This document shows positions 1-11,674 of a stretch of DNA of 64,000 bases, one piece after another. Source of the DNA: Allium sativum (Eukaryota; Streptophyta; Magnoliopsida; Asparagales; Amaryllidaceae); assembly GCA_030737875.1 (NCBI GenBank), contig CM060923.1, positions 175,687,696 to 175,751,695 on the forward strand, read 5' to 3'. A model generated the notes under the pieces. That model saw only the letters and a program-made list of their open reading frames with translations, was not told where the DNA came from and did no database searches. The translations under genes were made by a program, and so were the position numbers. The stretch's first letter is position 1; each line of letters opens with the position of its first letter.

Positions 1-583
1 TTTGCATTTTCTAATGCAAATATATATTGGAAAATAAAATTGTTCTTTTATTTGCATCCTCTAATTCAAATATACATTGGAATATACCAACGTTCTTTTA
101 ATTGTCATTAGAGTATATAAGAAAATTTACGTAGATTAAATTCGCCGTCTAGTTGTGTCAAGGTTCGATTATAAAAAAAAAATTGTTTTACATTAAAACA
201 TGATTTTCGGCAAAATATAGTTATTCAAATAATAAAATTCATTTTGTCACTTTAAACGAATGAATTGAAAATGTTCATTATTTTGTCATTCTAAAAGAAT
301 GAATAACTAGACATTCATATTTTTATCATCAAAGTAGAATAGACAAAAACACTCATTTTGTCTAAATTAAAAGAATAAAACAAAATATAGCATTTTCATG
401 TTTATTAGATTTGAAACTCTAATTATTCATTTTTGTAAATTCATATTAGTTAAAAACCAATTATTCATTTTTGTTAATTTACATTAGTTAAAAATAATTA
501 TTCATTTTAGCCAATTTATACTAAAACAAAATTTTACATTTTGTTAGGAATATTCATTTTTGCCAAAATGAATTAGTTGTAGC

Positions 584-586
<3 letters not shown>

Positions 587-637
<51 letters not shown>
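587..637. repeat. (TA)n microsatellite
   Basis: This is an uninterrupted TA run. The matching run in the 3' LTR near 7600-7626 is much shorter, so it has changed length since insertion. Confidence 0.95.
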
Positions 638-640
<3 letters not shown>

Positions 641-2408
641 ACAAGATATATACATGTCAAGATAGGATAGTTAAAACAAATATTTATCATTTTGTCTCAT
701 TAGAATTGCCAAAACAAAATAACCATTTTCGTTTAGAGTTTAAATTAGCAAAATAGAAATTGTCAATAGAGACAAAGTTATTATGCTTATTCATTCATTT
801 CTATAGAGATATTTTCTTGTTATCATTATATATATTGTGTATTACATTTCCGTTCACAAGTTACCCAACTTGTGTATGTGATTGGGACAACAATTTTCAC
901 ACATCACCCAAGTGCACAAATTAGTTTATCATTTGCTTGATTGGTTGAAAACCCCACATGGGTGTTGGGATGAAAATTTACATACACTAATCCCAATATT
1001 TAGTTGTATGTTGATCGTTAGATCGACAGGCTGCGATGAGCGTTATTATTTAATTTTAACGCTTACACAGTGGAAATTAGACTTTGGATGTAGTGGACGA
1101 CTTGATGATTATACTGTTATTGTCATATATATGATGTGTGTGAAATCCATATAATCCAAATTATATGGTAAATGTTTGAGTCACATTTCGATTTAAGTGT
1201 TCTTTTAAATAAGAATATTTTTACATTAGAAATCCTTTTTATATAAACAATATATATATTTTCATGATATATTTTTAATCAACTATATGTTAAAACAAGG
1301 AATATTTGTAAAAGATAAAGATTTGTAAAATAAAGAATGCTTCTCATTTAGAATCTTTTATATAAAGAATATTTTTATGATTATTTTAAATTATGTTTTT
1401 AAAGGGTTACTAGCATTTGCAATTATATTTTGTGATATGAAATAAATTGAGATGTGAAGTGGATTTATCGTGGACGATGTTTTAAACGACATTTGTCCTT
1501 TAATCCAATTTACATTGAAATTATTATTTGGAACTTATGAATCTATTTTATAGATTTAAAAGGGCATTTTCTAAAAATCAAGTTTTTCCCATTTAATATA
1601 TTAAATAGGAATTAAGTGGAAATTCGATTGGTAATAATCGAAATGGGCTTCTGTAAAAGAAGACCGATATTATATATGGAATTTAAGAGGCTTTGCCATT
1701 ATTCCATTTATACTATTAGTCCGATTCAGAAATCTATATCGATTATGTATTGATTTGAAATCTGTGGAATTCCATATTTTGGAAATAGATTTATAGATTT
1801 TATTTTAAGTGTTTATCTTTGATAAAATTAATGAGAATCTTTTAAATTGAATATCTTATTAAAAGAATATTCTGAGTTGGGATGTGACGAAATGTGTGAT
1901 TTTCCAATATTTGTTTTTAATCCCAAAATACGCGAGTTATTCAGAAAGACCAGGTTTAACCCATTCTGAATAATCATCACGACGATCAAGAGTCGAAGAT
2001 GAAGATGGTGATTGAAGACCGAAGGTTTTCACATCGTTGGGATGATGATGACTGGTATCTTGAATTGGGATTGGCCTTCCAAGGCAAGGTATTTGGTAAT
2101 GATCGTCCAAACGCATTTGGAGACCGACGGACACGTTGTTTCGCTCAGACCCAGAGCGGACTTGTAAATGGATTGTGTGTCTGACATTGTATTCCTTCCT
2201 GCTGTATTTGTTGAACGCTACTGATTATATATTTTTGTTTGGTGGTGAAGAATTTATTCTTTACTTATCACCCTTCGCTAAGACGTATGAGCTTAGAGGT
2301 TATATATATTGGTATATGATCAGTAATATGGTAGGGTCTGACAATGTGGCACGCCAAGATGCAAATTGATCAAGGCTTTTGTTGAAAAGCAGGGCCTTGT
2401 GGGATGAT

Positions 2409-2438
2409 CAAAGCATAGCCTATTACGGCATAGCTTTG
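2409..2438 (+). other. Conserved LTR stem-loop CAAAGC/GCTTTG
   Basis: CAAAGC-ata-GCC-tattac-GGC-ata-GCTTTG folds into a two-step hairpin. The other giant LTR has CAAAGC-aca-GCC-tacgt-GGC-a-GCTTTG at 60424-60450, with the arms kept and the loop changed. A second hairpin lies just upstream (GCTTTT-gttg-AAAAGC, near 2364-2379). Confidence 0.55.
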
Positions 2439-3190
2439 TGTATATCGTGACTTCGCGAGCCTCACACCCTGGTATGAGTCAAAAATGGGACATGGACTGC
2501 AGGGAGTGCACACGTTTCTTTCTAGCTAGTGGTAGTGTCAGTGCTTTAACACGGCCTGGCATTTTACTTATGTGGATGATGGATTTTGAGGCGCCTCGGA
2601 TTTTTATAGGCCGATAGTGGTCATATTATAGGTTCAAAGGAACCGGGAAGCGTGTGTTCAGGCATAATTAATCCACTACCGTTAGGTGGGGACCGGCCCT
2701 GAAGAACCAAGGGTTCACTGCGGGGGATCTTGAGGCATTTGCTAGAGTGTCTCGAATAGGAGAGGAGCTTGCCCCTAGCCTCGACTCATGATGGAAATCC
2801 AACTTCCAATACGACCTTACGGTTTTGATTGTATAACTAGTACGGCGACATAGTATATGGTACCTATGTCGTCTAAGATTAATACATTTATATTGAAATG
2901 TTTTAAATATATATAAACACTAATAATAATATCGTTTTTTCGTATCAAGCATCTTTTGACCATTATAAGGTAAAACCCTATCCTCTGGTGTGCGTTGCAT
3001 TGTGTGATGGGACCTGGGTCTTATAATGGTTTCATTTTTCTAAAAAGCATTACGTTATTTGATGATTTACTTTAATTATGCACTGGCAATCCTATGGAGT
3101 AAACCCGTTCCGCGTTAGCGGCGTGGTCTTGTGATTAGCCTACTTATTAGATAAGTTAAGTATAGAATTCTCACACCAGTCCCACGACTG

Positions 3191-3223
3191 ACCTGTAGTT
3201 TGTTTCACTTTGCAAACTCGGGT
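3191..3223 (+). other. LTR 3'-region stem-loop
   Basis: The arms ACC..AGTTTG and CAAACT..GGT lie about 340 bp before the LTR end, right after CAGTC-CCAC-GACTG, itself a small hairpin. The same double hairpin is found in other LTRs here at 10182, 10758, 14829, 31525 and 61185. Confidence 0.6.
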
Positions 3224-3564
3224 GCCCTCTTTGCACACGGGCAGTCGAGTAGCTTTTTATAGATATAGTTAAGCAGGATCCTGGATTGAAGTCTGAAGCT
3301 GGGTCCAGAATATTGATGGCCTTCCACTGAGATTAGTTCCGCTGCAATGTATTTAATTTATTTTAAATGTATCTTCCGCTGTATTATTTATTGATGTACT
3401 GTGATATATTTTGTACTCTGATGTAACATTTATTATTAATGTTATAAAAGTCTGTGTTGTTGTTCTGATGTGTTGTATGCCCAAAGTTAACATACGCGGG
3501 TTTTGAATGGTCTTAATCGATCTTGCGATCGATTGGGGTCGGGCGAAATTCGGGTCGTTATAGC

Positions 3565-3577
3565 TGGTATCAGAGCC
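3565..3577 (+). promoter_or_regulatory. Primer-binding site (tRNA-Met)
   Basis: TGGTATCAGAGCC complements the 3' end of initiator methionine tRNA, the usual minus-strand primer of plant LTR elements. It sits two bases from the LTR end. Confidence 0.92.
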
Positions 3578-3637
3578 AGGTTAGCTCAAATCTTTGGGGT
3601 ACAATCCATTAGAACTAAACAGAAGGCTCATCAGAGG

Positions 3638-3742
3638 TTGGATTAGTAATATCCAATAGGAATACTCATTAGAGATAGGATCAGCAGTATCCTAGAATGA
3701 GAATACTCATTAGAGATGGGGTTAGCAATGCCCTAGAATGAG
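3638..3742 (+). other. Three tandem stem-loops after the primer-binding site
   Basis: Three 19-nt hairpins lie at 3638-3656 (TTGGAT/ATCCAA), 3676-3694 (TAGGAT/ATCCTA) and 3717-3735 (TGGGGT/GCCCTA). The 7-nt loops resemble YAGYART. The second and third also have outer arms CTCATT/AATGAG. The stem bases differ between units but stay paired. The place, between primer-binding site and polypurine tract, is where retroelement packaging or dimerisation signals lie; that role is inferred. Confidence 0.65.
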
Positions 3743-3961
3743 TCAGAGTGAAGAAGAATTCATAATTAACGTACTTGTTATTATATACAGTTCGATTCTA
3801 GAAAATATGATTTTGAATATATAAAAGTTATAATTTTGAAAATGTAATCAACTAATTAATTGATGATTGGGTGGTGTGAATATGAATTCAACTAATAAAA
3901 TTATTAAACAGCTAAAGAATGAAAATTAAATTAGTTAAATAAACAACTTTAGCTTCATTTC

Positions 3962-3997
3962 CTTTCCGAGGACGAAAAGATTTTAAGTGGGGGAGAT
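3962..3997 (+). promoter_or_regulatory. Hairpin and polypurine tract before the 3' LTR
   Basis: CTTTCCG-agga-CGAAAAG (3962-3979, one A/C mismatch) is followed by the polypurine tract AAGTGGGGGAGAT at 3985-3997, the plus-strand primer, directly before the LTR start TGCAACAACCCG. Confidence 0.85.
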
Positions 3998-6001
3998 TGC
4001 AACAACCCGCAAATTCTGAACCAATTTAAAATTTTTATTTTAGAAAATTTTAATGAATTTTGAGGTTATAATATAATTTATTTTAAATAACAATGGCTAG
4101 AATTCATTTTAATCGAAGTTAGAACGAATAAATTTAATTTGAATATAAATGGAATTAGAAATAACGCAGTAGTTTGAAAAGTCAAACTTGAACTTTGACT
4201 GACCGTACAGGATGCAAAATTTAACGGATTTTAGTGAGACAAAAAATATTAGAATCTATTTAATAATATCTTTCTAACGAATCTGAAAAATTGAAATTTC
4301 ATAGCGGAAATCAAAAGTTATGGCCAATTCAATTTTTAGAAAGGTCGCTGTAGAGTATATATATATAATATATATGGCCCGAAAGGCTACTTTTCACATA
4401 TGAAGGAATTTCGACTCGAAACCACTTCCATTGAGTTCAGAATGACGTTTCTGCATTGAAAAACAGTAAACACTTATATATTTTGAGTTTCAGAAATTAT
4501 TTGCTTAAAAATGTATTTTTAATATTAAATATATTGGCCTTGAAAATAGTCATTTTTCAAACGACCTCCGTTTTCGACGAAACCACTTTTGCTGGAACCG
4601 AAATGTCAAATTATTGCTAGATTTCAATTTTCAGAATTTTTCAAATTAATATGTGAGCGTGGCGAGAGAAAATGTGTTTTGACTATTTCAGTTAAATTTA
4701 AACGCCTTAAAAATAGCAATTTTTCAAACAGCCTCAGAATTCAACGAAAATAATTTTGTTTGATTCATATCGTCATAAGAAAGCTAAAAATATTTTTTTT
4801 TAGAATTTTCTGAGGTCGTATGTGGCCCCGACATATTTTAATGTATGGTCAGTATTTAATTAATTAATTTTTAATGGAATTTTAAATAAAATATATACAA
4901 ATTTCGGAATTGGGCCACGGGACCTATCCCATTGCGTTTAGAAGGTGTCAAAACCTTAAGAACGACAGTAAGCAAGCCCAAATCAGAGAAAGTCCGAAAA
5001 TCCACCTTTTAAGCACATATTTCGAGATTATATAATAAAATAATATTTAAATTCCGAAACCCTAATTCATGGCCATCCGCCGCCTTTCATTCGAAGGCCA
5101 GAAATTTCCCAACTTCAAACACTAATTTTTCTCAATCCGTTCAACGAAAATCGACATATGATATACCAAATCGACGCTCTTCGAGAGACATTTCCATCCA
5201 TACGGTTAAGATCGGGTTTTGATTCACGGATTTCGCGAATTCTCAGCCTAAAGGCGGCAGTTTTGGCACGCGTTTCGAGGTAGGGGGAAGGGCCGAGCTC
5301 GATGGTGAGGGGTGGCATAGGTCAGCGACGCTGGCGGCTACGACGTGGGGTAGTTGGATCGGCCTCTGGCGGTCTCGTTCGGCGCGCGCAGGAGGAGAGA
5401 GGACGGCAAGAATGGGTTCGGCTGAAAACATCATACGACGGGGAAGAAGAGGTTAATTAATATTTTATTAATTTATTTAATTTAATTTATACAAACTTTA
5501 AAAGACAATATCTCTTTCATACGATGTCCGATTGACGAACCGTTAGTTTCTTTGGACTCGTCTTTCCGAGATCTTCGCGATGGCGCAGACTAGAGCTGAT
5601 TCCGAGACAGTCAAATTTTCAGCAAAAATCAATGTGAGAATCTCTGATTTAACGATTTAATAAATTTAATTAACTATTTTATTGTTGTTAAATAATTATC
5701 TGGTTGTAGTTTAATTGGATCTGCGTCGTGATAATATTGTAGATTTTATTTCTGATTGATTGTAATTCTGTTTGTGTTGAAATGTGATGATGTTTGATAT
5801 GTTATTGTAATAGATAATTAGAGATCCATGTGTGCTGATCCATATTATGATTTATACTTTTTAATTGAATTGATTTAAATAATCAATTCATACAAATTAT
5901 ATTATGTCATTTCTTTTAATTGAATTGATTTAGCTAAACAATTCATACAAATTATATTATGTCACTTTTTGTATTTATTGGGGAAAAAAGACGAATATAT
6001 C

Positions 6002-6230
6002 TTTATTTGCGCTCCTCATCGCAAATAAAACTCACATATTAGAAATGTATTTATATTTGCGCTCCTCATCGCAAATAAAACTCACATATTAGAAATGTAT
6101 TTATATTTGCGCTCCTCATCGCAAATAAAACTCATATATTAGAAATGTATTGATATTTGCGCTCCTTATCACAAATAGAACACAAATGTTAGAAATACAT
6201 TTTTATTTGGATTCATTATCGCAAATAAAA
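6002..6230 (+). repeat. 50-bp tandem array of TTTGCG/CGCAAA hairpins
   Basis: Five units start about every 50 bp. The best has arms TTTATTTGCG and CGCAAATAAA around ctcctcat (6002-6029). The first three are nearly identical; the last two are decayed and partly mispaired. Confidence 0.85.
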
Positions 6231-6239
6231 CATGACTAG

Positions 6240-6540
6240 CAACACATAGTTATTAAAACCAATATATTCAATTTTGTCAAAACATAGTTATTAAAACCAA
6301 TATATTCATTTTGTCAAATATGGTTATTAAAACCAAACATCTGCTTTTGTCAAAACATATCTATTAGAAACAAAGCATTTAATTTTGTCAAACATGGTTA
6401 TGGAAACAAAATATTCATTTGTGTCAAATTTTGTTGATTTAAAACAAAAGTAGTGCTTTTGTCAAAACCTGTTAGTGTAAACAAAAAGTAATGTTTTGTC
6501 GAACATGTTAACTGAAATAAAATATATATTGAAAATAGAA
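6240..6540 (+). repeat. Degenerate ACAAAA/TTTTGT repeat block
   Basis: Units of roughly 35-40 bp contain TTTTGTCAAAACAT and TTATTAAAACC. Some fold, for example ACAAAAG-tagtg-CTTTTGT near 6443-6461. This block links the two 50-bp hairpin arrays. Confidence 0.65.
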
Positions 6541-6551
6541 TTAGTTCTTTT

Positions 6552-7075
6552 ATTTGCATTCAAAAATGCGAATAAACATTTAAAATTAAAGTCTATTCTT
6601 TTATTTGCATTCACAAATGCGAATATATATTAAAAGTAAAGTTTGTTCTTTTATTTGCACTACTCGGTGCAAATATTCTTTGATAATAAAATTTGTCCTT
6701 TTATTTGCATTTACTAATGCAAACATATGTTTAAAATAAAATTTTATCCTTTTATTTGCATTTACCAATGCAAATATACATTGGAAATAGAATTTATTCT
6801 TTTATTCGCATTCACCAATGCGAATATGTTTTGAAATCAAAATTTATTCTTTTATTTGCATTTACAAATGCAAATATATTTTGAAATTGAAGTTTATTCT
6901 TTTATTTACATTTACATATGTAAATATACATTGAAATTAATGTTTATTCTTTTATTTACATTCACATATGTAAATATGCTATGAAAATAAGATTTGTTCT
7001 TTTATTTGCATTTTCTAATGAAAATATATATTGGAAAATAAAATTGTTCTTTTATTTGCATCCTCTAATGCAAAT
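6552..7075 (+). repeat. 50-bp tandem array of eleven ATTTGCAT-type hairpins
   Basis: Eleven inverted repeats of 22 nt start at 6552, 6603, 6653, 6703, 6754, 6804, 6854, 6904, 6954, 7004 and 7054. The arms vary as pairs: TTTGCAT/ATGCAAA, TTCGCAT/ATGCGAA, TTTACAT/ATGTAAA and TTTGCAC/GTGCAAA. Unit 7004 has one broken pair; two units have a G-T type pair. The tail of this array is also seen at 1-90 in the 5' LTR. Confidence 0.9.
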
Positions 7076-7598
7076 ATACATTGGAATATACCAACGTTCT
7101 TTTAATTGTCATTAGAGTATATAAGAAAATTTACGTAGATTAAATTTGCCGTCTAGTTGTGTCAAAGTTAGATTATAAAAAAAATATTTTATTGTTTTAC
7201 ATTAAAACATGATTTTTAGCAAAATATAGTTATTCAAATAATAACATTCATTTTGTCACTTTAAACGAATGAATTGAAAATGTTCATTATTTTGTCATTG
7301 TAAAAGAATGAATAACTAGACATTCATATTTTTATCATCAAAGTAGAATAGACAAAAACACTCATTTTGTCTAAATTAAAAGAATAAAACAAAATATAGC
7401 ATTGTCATGTTTATTAGATTTGAAACTCAAATTATTCATTTTTGTAAATTCATATTAGTTAAAAACCAATTATTCATTTTTGTTAATTTACATTAGTTAA
7501 AAATAATTATTCATTTTAGCCAATTTATACTAGTTAAACAAAATTTTACATTTTGTTTAGAATATTCATTTTTGCCAAAATGAATTAGTTGTAGCAAT

Positions 7599-7629
<31 letters not shown>

Positions 7630-10553
7630 ACAAGATATATACATGTCAAGATAGGATAGTTAAAACAAATATTTATCATTTTGTCTCATTAGAATTGCCA
7701 AAACAAAATAACCATTTTTGTTTAGAGTTTAAATTAGCAAAATAGAAATTGTCAATAGAGACAAAGTTATTATGCTTATTCATTCAGTGCTATAGAGATA
7801 TTTTCTTGTTATCATTATATATATTGTGTATTACATTTGCATTCACAAGTTACCCGACTTGTGTATGTGATTGGGACGATAATTTTCACACATCGCCCAG
7901 GTGCACAAATTAGTCTATCATTTGCTTGATTGGTTGAAAACCCCACACGGGTGTTGGGATGAAAATTTACATACACTAATCCCAATATTTAGTTGTATGT
8001 TGATCGTTAGATCGACAGGCTGCGATGAGCGTTATTATTTAATTTTAACGCTTACATAGTGGAAATTACACTTTGGATGTAATGGATGACTTGATGATTA
8101 TATTGTTATTGTCATATATATGATGTGTGTGAAATTCATATAATCCAAATTATATGGTAAATGTTTGAGTCGCATTTCGATTTAAATGTTCTTTTAAATA
8201 AGAATAGTTTTACATTAGAAATCCTTTTTATATAAACAATATATATATTTTCATGATATATTTTTAATCAAGTATTTGTTAAAACAAGGAATATTTGTAA
8301 AAGATAAAGATTTGTAAAATAAAGAATGCTTCTCATTTAGAATCTTTTATATAAAGAATATTTTTATGATTATTTTAAATTATGTTTTTAAAGGGTTACT
8401 AGCATTTGCAATTATATTTTGTGATATGAAATAAATTGAGATGTGAAGTGGATTTATCGTGGACGATGTTTTAAACGACATTTGTCCTTTAATCCAATTT
8501 ACATTGAAATTATTATTTGGAACTTATGAATCTATTTTATAGATTTAAAAAGGCATTTTCTAAAAATCAAGTTTTTCCCATTTAATATATTAAATAGGAA
8601 TTAAGTGGAAATTCGATTGGTAATAATCGAAATGGGCCTCTGTAAAAGAAGACCGATATTATATATGGAATTTAAGAGGCTTTGCCGTTATTCCATTTAT
8701 ACTATTAGTCCGATTCAGAAATCTATATCGATTATGTACTGATTTGAAATCTGTGGAATTCCATATTTTGGAAATTGATTTATAGATTTTATTTTAAGTG
8801 TTTGTCTTTGATAAAATTAATGAGAATCTTTTAAATTGAATATCTTATTAAAAGAATATTCTGAGTTGGGATGTGACGAAATGTGTGATTTTCCAATATT
8901 TGTTTTTAATCCCAAAATACGCGAGTTATTCAGAAAGACCGGGTTTAACCCATTCTGAATAATCATCACGACGATCAAGAGTCGAAGATGAAGACGGTGA
9001 TTGAAGACCGAAGGTTTTCACATCATTGGGATGATGATGACTGGTATCTTGAATTGGGATTGGCCTTCCAAGGCAAGGTATTTGGTAATGATCGTCCAAA
9101 CGCATTTGGAGACCGACAGACACGTTGTTTCGCTCAGACCCAGAGCGGACTTGTAAATGGATTGTGTGTCTGACATTGTATTCCTTCCTGCTGTATTTGT
9201 TGAATGCTACTGATTATATATTTCTGTTTGGTGGTGAAGAATTTATTCTTTACTTATCAGCCTTCTCTAAGACGTATGAGCTTAGAGGTTATATATATAT
9301 TGGTAGATGATCAATTATATGGTAGGGTCTGACAATGTGGCACGCCAAGATACAAATTGATCAAGGCTTTTGTTGAAAAGCAGGGCCTTGTGGGATGATC
9401 AAAGCAAAGCCTATTACGGCATAGCTTTGTGTATATCGTGACTTCGCGAGCCTCACACCCCGGTATGAGTAAAAAACGGGATATGGACTGCAGGGAGTGC
9501 ACACGTTTCTTTCTAGCTAGTGGTAGTGTTAGTGCTTTAACATGACTTGACATTTTACTTATATGGATAATGGATTTTGAGGCGCCTCGGATTTTTATAG
9601 GCCGATAGTGGTCATATTATAGGTTCAAAGGAACCGGGAAGCGTGTGTTCAGGCATAATTAATCCACTACCGTTAGGTGGGGACCGGCCCTGAAGATCCA
9701 AGGGTTCACTGCGGGGGATCCTGAGGCATTTGCTAGAGTGTCTCGAATCGGAGAGGAGCTTGCCCCTAGCCTCGACTCATGATGGAAATCCAATTTCCAA
9801 TACGACCTTACGGTTTTGATTGTATAAATAGTACGGCGACATAGTATATGGTACCTATGCCGTCTAAGATTAATACATTTATATTGAAATGTTTTAAACA
9901 TATATAAACACTAATAATAATATCGTTTTTTCGTATCAAGCATCTTTTGACCATTATAAGGTAAAACCCTATCCTTTGGTGTGCGTTGCATTGTGTGATG
10001 GGACCTGGGTCTTATAATGGTTTCATTTTTCTAAAAAGCATTACGTTATTTGACGATTTACTTTAATTATGCACTGGCAATCCTATGGAGTAAACCCGTT
10101 CCGCGTTAGCGGCGTGGTCCTGTGATTAGCCTACTTATTAGATAAGTTAAGTATAGAATTCTCACACCAGTCCCACGACTGACCTGTAGTTTGTTTCACT
10201 TTGCAAACTCGGGTGCCCTCTTTCCACACGGGCAGTCGAGTAGCTTTTTACAGATATAGTTAGGCAGGATCCTAGATTGAAGTCTGAAGCTAGGTCCAGA
10301 ATATTGATGGCCTTCCGTTGAGATTAGTTCCGCTGCAATGTATTTAATTTATTGTAAATGTATCTTCCGTTGTTTTATTTATTGATGTACTCTGACATAT
10401 TCTGTACTCTGATGTAATATTTATTATTGATGTTATAAAAGTCGGTGTTGTTGTTCTGATGTGTTGTATCCCCAAAGTTAACGTACGCGGGTTTTGAACG
10501 GTCTTAATCGATCTTGCGATCGATTGGGGTCGGGCGAAATCCGGGTCGTTACA

Positions 10554-10917
10554 CAAGCGTTCCACTAGATTCTATTTATTTTTTGTAGACACTATTGTAA
10601 TATCATTGGTTTTGATATCAAAAATATTTTTGGTTATCGTAAGGTAAAAACCATCCGTGTTTATGTGTGGATCGGTCTTATAATTATCATTTCTTTCAAA
10701 AGGATTTTTGAAAGTTAAACAAATGGATGGAGTTTACTCACACCAGTCCCATGACTGACCCAGAGTTTATTTTGTTTGTTTTCCCTAAACTCTTGGGTGC
10801 CCAAATTTGTATGGGCCGTCAAGTAGTCGGGATTTTACAGATTTACTTGAAGGAGCTGGAAGCAGGAGGCTTCACCAGTTAGTGTGTTAAGCTAAGAGAA
10901 TAATTTCTCCGCCATCA

Positions 10918-10920
<3 letters not shown>
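10554..10920 (+). repeat. Old LTR fragment of the giant-LTR superfamily
   Basis: The block resembles the last ~600 bp of the giant LTRs in the same order: the -ATTATAAGG- segment, GTCTTATAAT, CTCACACCAGTCCCATGACTGAC, then the stem ACCCAGAGTTTA/TAAACTCTTGGGT (10758-10798) and GGGCCGTCAAGTAG. It differs clearly from element 1, so it is an older copy, probably the sequence into which element 1 inserted. Confidence 0.6.

Positions 10921-10923
<3 letters not shown>

Positions 10924-10958
<35 letters not shown>
10924..10958. repeat. (AT)n microsatellite
   Basis: A plain AT run lies at the border between the old LTR fragment and the outer minus-strand element. Confidence 0.95.
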
Positions 10959-10959
<1 letters not shown>

Positions 10960-10961
<2 letters not shown>

Positions 10962-11674
10962 CAGAGTCAATTGCTATGTCAGAAAACATAGTGTCAGACA
11001 TACAAATTCAGACCAAAGTTTGAATTTCAAAACTCGACTTACATGATTAATGTTGAAATTAAACCCAATTTTGTAAAATTCCAAGTTGATTCAATTGTTC
11101 ATGTTAAGCTATAATTCTAGTTCCCGATTTAAATTCTCAACTATGACTGAACTGAAATTTGAATAATTCATTCCATAATATTGGTTTTACATCAACTTCC
11201 AACTTTCCAAATATTAAGCTTATCGCTTAAATCGATTCTTCACAAGTTTTAAATTCATCATTTGAATTTTTATTTCTAATAAATTCCAGTTGTCTCTGAT
11301 TGCTTAAATACACAATTATAGAAATTTTTCGTCTATTCTCTTATACTTATCTTCCATTAATACCGTTCGATGATGGATTCAGGATTCAAACCTAAGGGAA
11401 CCTATCGCAAACCTAGATTCGAAGATTGGGGATTCCAAAAAAATTCTAAATCTAATATTAGTTATCTCCATTGTATTAGTTTCAAAATTCTAGTTTCAAA
11501 ATATATGATATTTTCAAAATAATTTACCTTTCAAAATTTGTTTTCAAAAAAATATTTACACTTTCAAAATTTATATTTTGAACCCTTCTTATTTTCAAGA
11601 TCCTCCTTTTCGATCCTACTCATTTTAAACCCGATAAGCTAAGCTTTGAATAAACCAAAAGCTCTAATACCACC
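10960..11674 (-). mobile_element. Leader of the outer minus-strand LTR element (truncated)
   Basis: Read on the minus strand, a primer-binding site TGGTATTAGAGC (11661-11672, one change from consensus) lies two bases beyond an LTR end. About 700 bp of AT-rich leader with TTTTGAAAAC-like runs follow. No gag start is seen before the region stops at the AT run, so the rest of this element is lost. Confidence 0.6.

Larger units (their letters stand above)
1..3562 (+). repeat. 5' LTR (3' part) of giant-LTR element 1
   Basis: The block aligns base for base with 6992-10553. It ends GGGTCGTTATA, where the partner LTR ends GGGTCGTTACA, just before the primer-binding site. No protein reading frame is conserved with the related LTRs. 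It holds a hairpin-rich left part (1-560), a TA run (587-637) and conserved stem-loops at 2409-2438 and 3191-3223. Confidence 0.88.
3563..3997 (+). mobile_element. Minimal internal region of giant-LTR element 1
   Basis: This 435-bp stretch lies between the LTRs. The primer-binding site TGGTATCAGAGCC is at 3565-3577, two bases after the LTR, and matches the 3' end of plant initiator tRNA-Met. Three tandem stem-loops follow (3638-3742), then AT-rich sequence, then a hairpin and polypurine tract. No reading frame of note is present. Confidence 0.85.
1..10553 (+). mobile_element. Non-autonomous giant-LTR retrotransposon 1 (left end outside window)
   Basis: Two long direct repeats about 6991 bases apart (1-3562 and 6992-10553) bracket a 435-bp centre. 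The centre opens with a tRNA-Met primer-binding site and closes with a polypurine tract, which is the plan of an LTR retrotransposon. The LTR is about 6.56 kb and the interior has no gag, protease, reverse transcriptase or integrase. This makes it a non-autonomous element that must borrow proteins. The two LTRs differ by scattered single bases and a shorter TA run, so insertion was fairly recent. Known LARD elements have long LTRs but a multi-kb interior, and TRIMs are small throughout; this one combines giant LTRs with a TRIM-sized interior. Confidence 0.88.
3998..10553 (+). repeat. 3' LTR of giant-LTR element 1, complete (6556 bp)
   Basis: It starts TGCAACAACCCG and ends GGGTCGTTACA. In order it holds an AT-rich part, a GC-rich patch (5280-5440), a hairpin-forming tandem array (6002-7075), degenerate ATTCATTTTGTC repeats to about 7580, a TA run, and a 3' part with conserved stem-loops. 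The short reading frames inside are not conserved in the related LTRs. The base run after it is CAAGC; the left flank needed to confirm a target duplication lies outside the window. Confidence 0.88.

Noticed and set aside
1999..2184. 61-residue frame repeated at 8988-9173
   Set aside because: It is kept only between the two LTRs of one element. In the solo LTR and in element 2 the same start runs into a stop after 17 codons.
6002..7075. CRISPR-like regular array
   Set aside because: The period is even, but the spacers are themselves repeats, there are no cas genes, and the sequence is a plant LTR.
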